Source of the DNA: Diplosphaera chodatii
Lineage: Eukaryota; Chlorophyta; Trebouxiophyceae; Prasiolales; Stichococcaceae
Direction: 5' to 3'
Assembly (NCBI GenBank): GCA_032358165.1
Contig: JAALGY010000032.1
Span: 992,001 to 1,056,000 of the forward strand
DNA: 64,000 nt
The notes beneath the pieces were generated by a model. It was not told where the DNA came from. It made no database searches and saw nothing but the letters and a program-made list of their open reading frames with translations. Below are positions 11,923-23,014 of the stretch, piece after piece (within the stretch, counting starts at the first letter, position 1; each line of letters starts with the position of its first letter). A program made the translations under genes and the position numbers.

Positions 11923-14900
11923 ATGGAGAAGACCACGGAAGAACCTAATATGGGGCCATCGAAGCTGATGAGGTCGAAGGTTTTCTGGGTCGGGGACTAC
12001 GACTATCGCGCCTTGTGCATGGTGAGATTCATCGCTTCGCACTACGCGCATGCAACCTTGCTCTGGTGTCATGCCTTAGCAACGCGATCGAGCGCGCGCA
12101 AAGCAGTGCAGTCTGTTCCCGATGCCGATAGATCGTGTAGTTGGCGAAAAACGGGTGCCAGACGGGCGCTGGCTTGTGCCTCCTGGACATGACTAATGTT
12201 GCAGTGTTTGCTCGATGCGAGCCGCAAGTGCGACACTTGTTCGGCTGTGTGCATAAATGCGTCACTATCTGACCATGATCATATACTGTAACGTCGAGCA
12301 GACAGGCGGTTGCCCGCTGCCCACAACCCGTGTCTTCATAGGCGTCCGTTTGAGATGCATCTTTGCTGGTAGCTCAGCTTGCAAGCAACAGCAAATGCCC
12401 CATCGACCGATCCCTGGAGCTGCAGTCATGATCGCCGTGTTTGTATGCTTGCTTTGCAGCCCCAGTGGCCCTGGTGCATGAAGCAGAAGCGTGCGGCGCC
12501 ACCATTCTTCAGCAAGGACGAGGTGTGACACGTCATGTTGATGGACGAGTTGTCTTGCAGCAACATTTTGCGAGATTGTCAATGGCTTAGGACAGATCTC
12601 AGTCACAACCGCTTGCAGATGCTGGGAGTTCTTCTGGCTGCAATCATGGGTTTGCAGCACTCGCTCGCCATGGTTGGCGGTCTCATCACCCCACCGCTGA
12701 TCGTATCCTCAGCTGCCAATGATGTTGGCATCACACAGGTGCTGCTGGCATTCTCGCGATCATCGATCGTCATCTGCATTTATCAGCATACGCAGGCCAG
12801 CATCGTACAGGATTGGGTGTTCAGATGCATTGTAACGCATGGAGTCGTGACTGTACTGGCCTCAAACAGAAGAGGCGTGATCTGACTGAGTCGTCAACTT
12901 CCCCGTGCAGTTTCTGATCAGCAGCGCTTTGATTGTGTCAGGGATCTGCACTATCATTCATGTGAGCTGCTGCGAGCAATGCTGGTGCAAGCAATGTGTG
13001 GTAGCTGTGCTGACACTGATTCCCAATGTATTGTTGTGGCATTCGATCCTGTCATGTCGGGCCTCAGCAGACCTGATGCTTGCTGACGGATGCTGTTTAC
13101 TGCACCCAGGTCATTCAACTCAAGTTCCCGTTCATTCCGTTGTACTACGGCACAGGCATCATTTCGGTGATTGGTGAGCTTAATGCCACAAGCCATCACC
13201 CCACGGGCTGACAGTTACTCGACATATACAGGCCTGCATTCTCCGCCAGCAGCCCAACACTTTCGGCATATTGTCAATTGCAGGCATCTCCTTCACCTTC
13301 CTGCCGCTTGCGCAGTCGAGCATTGAGCTGATGATGGTACGCTGAGGCTTACCTGTGTCCAGTATGACTGAAACATTCCACTCGGCTTCAGCGTCCATCA
13401 GTCAAGTGCCCTAGAAGGGTCTACTTCTGAGTGCAAAGCAATACTTATATCTGGATGTGCTGGTTGCAGAACGACGGCGACAGTTGGGAGACTGCCTACG
13501 TGCGTGCAAGGCCTCGCGCATTTGCATGTGATGCTGACGGACTGCTTTGAAGCGCTGCCGCATGCCTCACGTGCTGCACTCAGAGAGATTGCAAGGTGAC
13601 TCAAACAATCAGTTGCGCGGTCACACGAGAAGCGTGTGGTGTCAAGCTATGCAGGGCCGGCTGATGGGTGTGATCATGGTGGCCTGCTTCGTAACGATTG
13701 CTATTTCATTCATGCCCCCACGTGCCGTGCGCCGTGTGTTTCCTCCAATGATTTCGGGCATCACGATCTTCCGTGAGCTTCCCCAACCATGCATTTTGCA
13801 TGCATCTGCATACATATCGATGCTATTTCGTTGTTTGCATGGGTTTGTCTGGGTGCCAGCCCACCTGCTGATTCTCACCACACTTTTATTCTGTGTGCCC
13901 GCAATGCAGTGATCGGTGCTGCGCTGATTGGCACCGGCATGCAATGTGAGGCCACCTGTATGAAGTGATTGTCTGCACACGTTATGTCCGTTTGCGGGAC
14001 TGCTGCAGACCTGTACATGTGTATCAGATAACTGCAATATGCTGATGTACTGAGGTCTATGTGCTCTTGGGCTTGCAGACTGGGGTGGCGGCGTCTTCTG
14101 CGCTCAAAATGCCGAAGTATGCATACAGTCTGGCCTTGGATCATGTTGTTGTAGATGCAGCATCAACATTGGTCGAATTGTGTTGTCAGATGCACCGAGC
14201 ATGGGATGCGACAATTTAGGACAATCTGCTGACGTGCCAGTCGCTCTGCTGCATCAGGGTTTGCCTCCACAGGAGCTGGGTCCATGTGTCTACACGAACA
14301 CGGTAAGATCGGCAATCAGCCATATGCTCTGTGACTGGTGTGTCAGCAGTGGCACGCAGAGTCTGTCTTTCATCCTAGACACACGCTTGCAAGCATCACA
14401 AGAACATCGTGCGCCAAGACACTCATCGACACACTGTTCCCCTGGCGCTGTAGACAACTGGCGCCAACTCCACCTTCACTGATTCGCTGACTGGCACCGC
14501 GGTAGCGACACCTAGCTCTAACTTGACATCAAACACGCTTTACAACTGCCTTCTGTATGTTCAGTGTCCATAACAGGTGTAGGCCGTCCTCCTGAGCGCT
14601 TCGTTCATTGACAAATCCTGTTCTGTGCTGAAGGGCACCTGCTATGCACCCGCTATCGTCCCATTATGCTCAGGCAATGGCGAGGTGCAGCTGCTGTTCG
14701 GCAGCGCACCGTATGTGGGTCTCGGTGCCCTGGTCTTTGCCATGCTCGTCTTTATCGAGCTCTTCGGGTGTGCTTCGTATACGTCCTGCCTGTGCAGTAG
14801 CGCACAGTCGTTTCTGCCCACTGTTGCCATGGCTTATCAGATACATAGGCAAGACCCATCTCAAGGAGTCTTGCACATGCGCAGGTCACCCTTCCTGCGC

Positions 14901-17716
14901 AACATTGAGGTTGTCATTGCCTTATTGTTTGGGTGAGTCCCCCCGAATGTGTGCGCATGTTCAGGGTTCAGGTTGCTGTGGCCATCTGCGCACTTATATG
15001 TCATCCTGCGAAGGGCAGTTGTTACATGATAGTGATCATTCGACTGTGATCCACGCAGGTACTTCGTGGCATGGCTAGCAAGACACAACGGCGATAAGTT
15101 CGTGACCAACGACAAGATCGACTCTGCAGAGTCAATCACATTGTGAGCAAATGCATCGATGTACCAGTTGCCCACATCAAGTGAAGTTGCTGTTCTGATT
15201 TGGGTTTGGTGCTTTGCGCATGCTCAGGGAACATGAGTGCTGATGTATGTCTGCAGCTTATGGGTCAAATGGTTTGGCATCGGGTTCTATGCGCCAGCCC
15301 TGCTGCGTGAGCGTTGCCCCATTACCTGATGCCCATGCGCGTCATGTCAGCTTGCTCTTCAGTCCTGCCTCCTGTCTACCATGCTGTGTTGCCAATGATG
15401 CTGCTGTGGATGACGGACGCTGTGCCCGATGGATGCACTGCAGCCTTCATGGTGTCCTTCATCGTTGTTGCCGTCGAAGGCATTGGAGACATCACAGTGC
15501 GTTGTCAGTCGAACAACACTCTGATCTGCAGTTTGCATGTTGCCCCAAAGACGCTGATGCAGCATCGGGGGCCCGCACAGCATCGTGCAGACGAAAATTT
15601 GCGGGGTAATATGAGCCTGCTGATACTGGTGCTGGTGTGTACACGCAGGCTACTGAAGAGGCGTCTATGCTGGCAACCACTGGTACGATGCACGCAAGGC
15701 GCATCCAGGGTGGCATCCTCGCCGATGGTGCGTGAAGCACCTGCATCGCCAACAACACCCAGTGCACTGTGCCATGGTCATCACGTAAGTCCCCGAGGAC
15801 CAGAAAGTAAAGTGCTAAGCATGGACTCTCTACAGCTGATGCCATGCTGTGTGCATGTGACAGGCTGCAACTCCTTCTTTGGCGCCATCGCAATGACGCT
15901 GCCGAGCACCACCTTTGCGCAAAACAACGGTGTGATCGCGCTCACGCGGTGCGCCTCGCGCTGGGCTGGCATTGCCTGCGGCGTCTGGCTAATCATCTTT
16001 GGCGTGCTGGCCAAGGTTGGCGGCTGGGTGACGACCATCCCAGGTGAGCTGCCCCTTGATTGCCGGATGCTGCTCAGCAATGCTGGCACTGCACAGTGGC
16101 CCAAGCGATGCTGTGTGCGGCCAAGGGGCCACTGCATGAAGGATGAGCTGCGGTACTAGCTGATTGCTGACCTGAAAAACTCACGCGTTTGTCGGTGGTG
16201 TGTGCAGATTGTGTTTTGGGTGGGATGACGACGTAAGCGTCTGGACCTGATTCGCTGATTGGCTATCTAGTGTCCAAATGGCTGTCAGCATGACGCCTCC
16301 CTAGCATGCCATATTGCAGCACCCTCTCAGATCGTACCCTGCCTGCTCACTTATTTCTCCATTCCGTAGGTTCCTCTTTGCAAATGTATGTGTGTCCGGC
16401 TTCAAGGTGGGCATGATTACTCCTCCGCCAACCGTCTTGCAGCCGTCAACTTCACCCAGCTGTGACTGCGGAGCGTGCTGCTGTGTTCCCGCAACTGACG
16501 CCATCTTCGCACAGCTTGTGCTGGTGGTCTGACATGATGAAGTCTCGAGTGCAGGTCATCAGCATTGACGGCTTTGCACGGCGCAACCGTTTCATTCTGG
16601 CGGTCTCACTAGGTCTGGGGCTGGGCGTGACGCTGGTGCCTGGTTGGGCAGAGGTGAGACTGACTGCCAAGATTGCAAACGGGTTTTCAGTGGTGCCCTT
16701 CAGTCGTTCAATCGACGTTGAATCCTTGACTGCAGAACAATCTGTGGCCAGTCACCGATGGCATGGCTGATGGCGTCCGCAGCTTCCGCGACTCTATCAT
16801 CCTGGTGGGTGACTGTGTGGTGAAGTGTTGACGGTCATGTGTTTGATTGACAGCAAGGCATCTGCACAGTGCAGCATACACCACGCAGCACGTTCCTATG
16901 CTCGATATGCCAGCCTGCACACTGCTGAACAATAAATTTATCAGCTGTTAGCTGTGAGCACGATCCGATGCAGATTTTGTCAAACGGCTTCACCATTGGC
17001 TGCCTCACCGCTATCGCGCTGCACCTCATCCTGCCGGTGAGTCACTCGTCAATCAACGAGCTGCTGTCAGCGAGCGAACATCGATGGTCGCGTGGCATTT
17101 GCTGACACTCCTGCTGCGTGGCTGCAGCAAGAGGAGGGCGGTGAAGACAAGTACGTGCACGCCGTCGCACAGGGTGCGCTACAATTTCGTGCATCTGCAC
17201 ATGCTTGCATCATTGCATCTGCTTCGGGGTGCTCCGAGGCATTGGCCATCTCTGGAGTATGTCGGGCACGCTCTTCCTGCTGTCCTCCGGTGGCTGCTAC
17301 CCACAGTCGCAGGCACCCTGAGGCATGTCCTGCACCAGTTTCTGTCTCGAGCTGTTCTCAACCCAACCGCAGATCCAACACGCCATGGCACTACAGCAGA
17401 CCGGGAGGCCTTTGAGCATGGCGACAGACCGCACAGCTACGATCAGGGCCTGGCACCGTGAGTTGCCTGCCAGATTTGAAATTGAACAGCAGGCAGCCCT
17501 GGCTCTTCGGGGCTTTTGGCTATGCCAAACGCGCTTAGGTCTGGCGACGCTATCAGATGCCACCAACCGCACTTGCCTGCTTACTCCAACTCTTCTGCAT
17601 GCAGACACAAGCACGAGATGTACCATGATGAGCCCACGTATGACGACTCCGCCCAGGGGGGACCCCATGGCACACCCCAAGGCACGACCATGGCCACCGG
17701 TCGTGAGGCGGTGTGA
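11923..17716 (+). CDS. Uric acid/xanthine permease, NAT (NCS2) family, UapA/UapC-like
   Basis: About 20 small exons. Exon 1 (11923-12019) codes for a cytosolic N-terminus with VGDYDYRAL, followed by APPFFSKDE. Membrane exons include LLAAIMGLQHSLAMVGG (~12625), PFIPLYYGTGIISVIG (~13130), RRVFPPMISGITIF (~13730), GAALIGTG (~13917), PYVGLGALVF (~14710), VVAVEGIGDIT (~15465), ARRIQGGILADG (~15690), the NAT signature QNNGVIALTRCASRWAG (~15920) and CVLGGMTT (~16210). The Q-N-x-G-x(4)-T-R signature binds the purine ring in UapA. The C-terminus is acidic/Gly-rich, with TGA at 17714-17716. Fungal and algal relatives are H+-coupled uric acid/xanthine importers, so purine nitrogen uptake is the likely role. 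Exons around 13500-13640 and 14120-14630 were not fully resolved. Confidence 0.88.
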
Positions 17717-18164
17717 GTCTGCATTGCCAGCCGTCACAGTGCGTGGGTTGCAGCTGTTGTGATTTGAACGTTTGGGGCAGGATGAACACTCGCCGGCAAA
17801 TGCACAATGTCGACCATAAATAATTAAACATTGCTCTTTGGGGAAGGCTGGGGAAGTGCAGCACACACAAGGGTAATCTTGCTTTGGTGTGCCCTTGTGT
17901 GGCCTGCAATTGCGTCAGGACATTTGCAGCATGCAGGTTTGCAGCACTTGTACAATTGCGTGTTGCTGTGTTTAAAGCTTTCTGCTGTAACATGGTTTTT
18001 TCATACGGTGGCGAGTACTTGTGCTGGTCCTCATCTGGCTACTCCTTTAAGCAGCTGGCTTTCAACATCTGCTCCAACTCCAGATCGATGCTTACTACCT
18101 AAGGCCTATTGCTGCAGATGGATCAAACAGCGCGTTTGCAGACAGGCAGCGCTACACACGATAA
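17717..18164. other. Convergent intergenic region
   Basis: About 450 bp lie between the 3' ends of the purine permease (+) and the metallocarboxypeptidase (-). It is more AT-rich than the exons, with runs such as CATAAATAATTAAACATT near 17815, suiting 3' UTR and poly(A) sequence. No gene was seen. Confidence 0.45.
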
Positions 18165-20888
18165 TCATACAGGCAACGAAGGCTGCCGACGAGTTCGTCC
18201 GTTTGTTCGTCCGCGGGGTGCGAGTCTCCTGCGCCGTCGCAGTACCAACATTACTGCAAGGCCCCCAACAGCAAGGGCGCCAACCGCTGCTATCCTGCCG
18301 ATGCTGCTAACAAGGCTGCTGAGAAAGCCGGTGCCTGGCAAGTGCTTCGCTGTCTGTATTGCCCCATGCTGGATGGCAGCGCCGGCCCCGCCATCGTCCA
18401 GTGAGTGCACATCTGACGGCCCCAGTGTCTGCTTGGCAGCAGCAGCTGCACGGTCGACTGCTGACTCCTGCCCAGCTGCCGCCCTGCAGCATGCATTGCA
18501 GGCTGTGCACCTGGCTCCGATGATAGACGGGGGGATCCCGTGCGACTTGCTTTGACCATAGGAAGACGGAGTAAAGTGAACATTCTGTAGTTCACGCACC
18601 AAGTTGCAATGTACCACATGTCAGCTGTAGCAAACTGATGCGATACACCAGCCGCACGCTAGCAAGCTCACATGGCGGGTACATCCCGGATGACGTCGGG
18701 GTGCAGCGGCAGCAGCAGCACGAGACGCAGGAAGGCGGCTGTCCAGGCGTCCACCACCGCCGCCACCTCAGCAGCGCTGCTCGGGTTGAACATGCGGAAG
18801 CATTCCGCATATCCAGCAGCTACATGTGCAAGACACTGCAGAGTGTGACAAGCGGCAGTGGGAAGCCCTTGATGGTGCACATCAGGCAACAGGGCAAGGA
18901 TACTGAACTCATGTGAGGTGCCAGCTGCACCTTCATCGCCGTATATCTCCCAGGTGTAGGGCATTGGTACGTGCAGCTCCTGGAACATATAGTCTGTGGC
19001 GGTGCCGTGGGCCAAGTACCTGCAGACGCCCAGTCGTCAGGTGGTTGCAACTGACCATGCGCTCATGATCAGCAAACAGCACACTACAACGTCATTATGC
19101 TGCACCCCGCTGACCGTACAGACTGCAGGAACGGGAAGTGCCACGAGCAGGTGTGCACCCGACGGCTTTGCCGCCGGAGCCCACGGCACAGCGACCGCCG
19201 CAGGCCGTGCGGTTCAGCTCCTGCAGGATCGCCAGGGCCGCGCTGGGGCCCGGCCCCTCTGGCACCTGCGCAGGACATATTCCTGCACCTCAGTGTCTTC
19301 AGGCCTCCTGCAAGCTGTTCGTTGCATGCGCGCCACGGTGGGCGGCGCCAGGTGCATGGCGCGAGCGCCAGCTCCGGCCACCCTGGGTTGCAGCACATAC
19401 GCGGGCGGATACCGTGGTCCACACACGTCGGCGAGGCTGGGGAAGCACCTCGGCGCGGTGGTCGTATGGCATGAACAGCGCCTCCATGCCGCTGTGCACG
19501 TTGACCCACACATGCGGCTTCCAGCCCGCCGCCAGCGCCCGCAGCATCTCCGCCTCGGGCTCACTGCAGGGTAAGAGCACCAGTCCGACTGTTGCACTTC
19601 CTACGCTCGTCTGATATGTCAAGAACTGTGGTGCAAACCCAGATTGCTGAGCCACATGCAGGGCTCCTGTGCATGTTCATAGGATGGACGCATCAGGATG
19701 AGGGCCACATTCCTTGCCACCCGGCACCTGAAGGGGCGGTCCCCGGGGAACTCCTCCTCGGGGTCGTAGTCCCGCTCCTTGTGGCCCCAGTGCACCGCCC
19801 AGTTGCGGTTGGTGTCCACCCCGCGCCCGTTCTTGCGCAGGCACGCCTCCCCCGCCTCCACCCGCCCCCGCCCCCGCACATTCTCCATGGGCACCACCTG
19901 GCGCCACCCCCACCCGCTGCCGTGAGTCGGATGCATGAGCTTGCACACGAGTATGCCTGTGATGGTGGCCGTCATGGCTGTGACAGCAGGTTAGCAGGAT
20001 TGCTCCCCTGGTATACACAATGCACTTGGTGAAGCTGTACTGACAGATGCCCCACCTTCATGGCAATATGCTTGAGACTGGCGAGCAGGCGCGACGCGGG
20101 AATGCCTTGCAGCTCGCAAAACTTCACAAGCTCCCCATCGCTGGCAAGCAACGTCAGCAGTCGCACCGCCACCTCGCTGGTGATGAGCTCCCGCCCATGT
20201 TGCCCAAAGTTCTGTACCATGCAGAACTTGCGGGTTTTCAGCAAACGCCACTAGATGCTCGGAGACCAGCGTGCAAGCTACTGACCAGGACCGTGCGGAG
20301 TGATGTCGCCAGCACAGTATGGAACCTATTTTCCTGCACGGTGACACACCAACAGCATGCGGATCTTGTGCTCATCCTCCCCACTCAGCCCGCCCGGCTC
20401 AACAGTGACCACCGTCATCTCACTGCTGTAATTACCATCAGCCCTCGATTCCGTTGTGATCTGCAGTCAGGCGTGCAGCATATGTATCTACATGCGGCTT
20501 ATATCAGCATCTGCGGTGAGCATGCGTGCTGTCAAGCAAGGCATGTACACCGCCTAGTGGTGGCCAGGCAGAGCAATCCTCACCGCCAGAGACTTGGGCT
20601 GCTGCTGGATGGCCACGACGTCGTGGACAGTCTGGAAGATGCCATCCCTGCAGTGCACAGCCTGCTCCACTACATACCAGGACGGGCACGTCCATGATGC
20701 GGCCATGTCCAAAGAATCTGGATGACAAAACAGCACGCAACTGCAGCACCGCTGCAAGAGTGCATGTGACCAATCAACAGCCTGCCCTACTTTGTATGAT
20801 ACACGCTGTAGTTGGCCGCTGCGGGTCCGGCGCTGACACTCGCTGCAAGCCAAAGTGAAGTTGCCAGCAGCGCGAGCACATGGTGCAT
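18165..20888 (-). CDS. M14 zinc metallocarboxypeptidase, predicted type I membrane protein
   Basis: The start at 20888-20886 gives a clear signal peptide (MHHVLALLATSLWLAASVSA). Then come FQTVHDVVAI (~20630), the zinc motif GQHGRELITSEVAVRLL (H-x-x-E, ~20205), GVDTNRNWAVHWG (~19820), HVWVNVHSGMEALFMPYDH (second zinc His, ~19515-19460) and YTWEIYGDE (catalytic Glu, ~18950). The CFRMFNP ending resembles the plant At5g42320-type M14 branch. TGA follows at 18670-18668, but a GTGAGC donor overlaps it. Splicing to an acceptor before 18483 keeps phase and adds a Ser/Ala-rich stretch, a hydrophobic segment (VSSIGRIAAVGALAVGGLAVML) and RRRRR: a C-terminal anchor with stop-transfer. The alternative is a soluble secreted enzyme ending at 18668. 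It should remove C-terminal residues from peptides in the secretory path, vacuole or cell surface. Confidence 0.8.
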
Positions 20889-21413
20889 GTCACTGTTCGC
20901 TGCATGCAGGGCTGTATAGCGTATAACTTCTGATCACCACCACTGAGGGCAGGTCATCACAATTTGTGTTGCTGTCGCTGAGGGTTTGACAGCAGCGGCT
21001 CACGCAGCCGAAGCAACCAAAAGACCGTCAACTGCCTCATATGCCTGCAATCAGACGGCTAGTTCTTGCAGACACGCGCAGGGCGCAGCACCACCTCGCA
21101 AGCATGTGGGCATGTTGAGATGCAGTGATGAGCTGGACAAGATCGCAGCATGCAAATCACAGCTGGTCAAATGCGCATGCACGAGACCTCACTTGTGTGA
21201 CTTACAGCCGCCAGCGCAGTTGGACACTCGCAATCAGCAGCTGCAACTGTGTCTTGTCAGCTGTTGCGAAACTCCAGTAACTTGGGGTAGCTGCTTAGCT
21301 ACCCACGGAAGTCAGGTGCAAGCAGTACCTCATACTCGCAGCCAGCCTGCCATCGGGCTTCTTACAAGCCGTCAGTAGCTGGAATTGAGTCACTCATAGG
21401 GCTCGCGGACCCA
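20889..21413. other. Divergent intergenic region between carboxypeptidase (-) and UBC9 (+)
   Basis: About 525 bp separate two divergent start codons, so this is presumed shared promoter space. No open frame with protein-like composition and no repeat was seen. Confidence 0.4.
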
Positions 21414-22713
21414 ATGGCGGCTTCTGGCGTCGCGAAGTGAGACACATGTCGGAGGCGCAGTTTGCTGGCAGATCAGCCTGGTCGCTTGCATGGCGGAGCG
21501 TGCAAAAGCCAGATGAATCATATGTATCTTGGATCGTGATGGTATGGCTACTGCTGCAGGGCCCGGTTGGCGCAGGAGCGCAAGAACTGGCGCAAAGGTG
21601 AACCAACTTGAAGATTGAGTGCACCGCACCACTAGTCAGTCATCAGCAGCTGGCTTTCACGAGCAAATGCTAACATATGGTTCCACCATGCATGCAGACC
21701 ACCCATTTGGTTTCGTAGCTCGGCCGCAGACGCTTTCAGATGGTGCACCCCACTGCTGCAGCAGGACGCCGCTCCTTTGGCATGCGCTTGCGCTTGCTAT
21801 GTGCCGTTGCAGTGGACTGCGATGACATGGTATTGCCGGAAACCGCAGGCTCCACGGACTTTATGACGTGGAACTGCTCGTTCCCTGGCAAGAAGGGCAC
21901 AGACTGGGAGGGCGGCACCTACCCGGTCACAATCAGATTCACGGCAAACTACCCATCCAAGTCGCCGGAATGCCAGTGAGTTCTGCATCGTGCACAGCAT
22001 ATTACAACGTCATTCGCCTGTGGTGGCATCCGCAACATCCTGCACAATCGCTGACGGTTTAGTCGTGAAACTGCAGCATGCCGGAGGGATTCTTCCACCC
22101 AGTACGTGGACACCACCGCCTGCATGCCTCCCGGACATCAAGCACATAGCAAGCATTTTGGCAGTCTCTATATTGCAGTTCCTAGTGCAAACTTGACTGG
22201 TACGATGGATGTCCCGCAGAACATATACCCCAGCAGCAAGGTGTGCCTCTCTATCATCAATGATGAGGCAGGCTGGAAGCCTTCCATCACGATCAAGCAG
22301 GTGGGCAGCTGGATTGTAGCAGCTGGTGTATCTACCTGCACCTTGTCTTAGTCAGCTGCATACTTTCGCTGATGCCTGCAGAAACCAATGCGCGCCAGTC
22401 TTGACGTTGGTTCCCCTGATTATGCATGCAGATCTTGGTGGGCATCCAAGATTTAATGGAGAACCCCAATGCAGCCGACCCAGCGCAGGTCTGGCAGCCG
22501 ACTTCAACTGCGTGGACTGCTTCCCACAGTTCGTGCATATCCGTCTCTCGATTGCATATCCATCTCTCGATTGCATATCCATCTCTCGATTGCGTGAACA
22601 AAGCAGTATTGTACCTGCAGGAGGCGGCGTACAACATCTTCAGGAAAGATAACGCCACCTACAGGCAGCGGGTGCGGCAGCAGGCGCAGCGCTATCGCAG
22701 CAACGTCTTGTAG
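21414..22713 (+). CDS. UBC9: SUMO-conjugating enzyme E2 (UBC9/SCE1)
   Basis: Seven small exons give a full-length protein of about 160 residues, the usual UBC9 size. Exon 1 (21414-21436, ATG plus MAASGVAK) joins in phase to 21560-21597 ([12 protein letters not shown]). Then follow [10 protein letters not shown] (~21700), [14 protein letters not shown] and YPSKSPEC (~21900-21975), PEGFFHP (~22083), [20 protein letters not shown] (~22222) and [19 protein letters not shown] (~22435). The last exon holds [18 protein letters not shown] and TAG at 22711-22713. Splicing creates the HPN motif (FHP|NIYP), and the catalytic Cys lies in [18 protein letters not shown] is the UBC9-type C-terminal signature. 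The enzyme accepts SUMO from the SAE1/SAE2 E1 and passes it to lysines, often in psi-K-x-E sites. Confidence 0.93.
22535..22591. repeat. Three tandem 19-bp repeats in a UBC9 intron
   Basis: The unit GCATATCCATCTCTCGATT is repeated three times head to tail within the last UBC9 intron; the first copy has G in place of A after ATATCC. It looks like recent replication slippage. Confidence 0.9.
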
Positions 22714-23014
22714 CGACGTCTTCAGCTTGCCTGCAGAGCAACTTCCGTTGGTAGCTGTTTGCAACCGATAGCATTGTCCTGTTTTCAAGGGCATACTCTC
22801 ACTTGCCAGTGTGTAGCGGCAGTGCCTGGAAGCAGGCAGGAAGCACACCTCTCGGCATTGAGCGCAACTTGCTCATCTCCACCACACTCCTGACTTTCGC
22901 GCTGCTCATCCTTACAACCCAGTCACTCAGCGGAATCCTTACAAGCAGCTGCAGACGGTTGCCATCTGTTCGACAAGCTTGAAGTAGATGTGAAGGATCC
23001 GCATTCCTGACTGC
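22714..23014. other. Intergenic region between UBC9 and the UBX-domain gene
   Basis: About 300 bp lie between two plus-strand genes. They should hold the 3' UTR of UBC9 and the promoter of the next gene. Nothing else was recognised. Confidence 0.4.
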
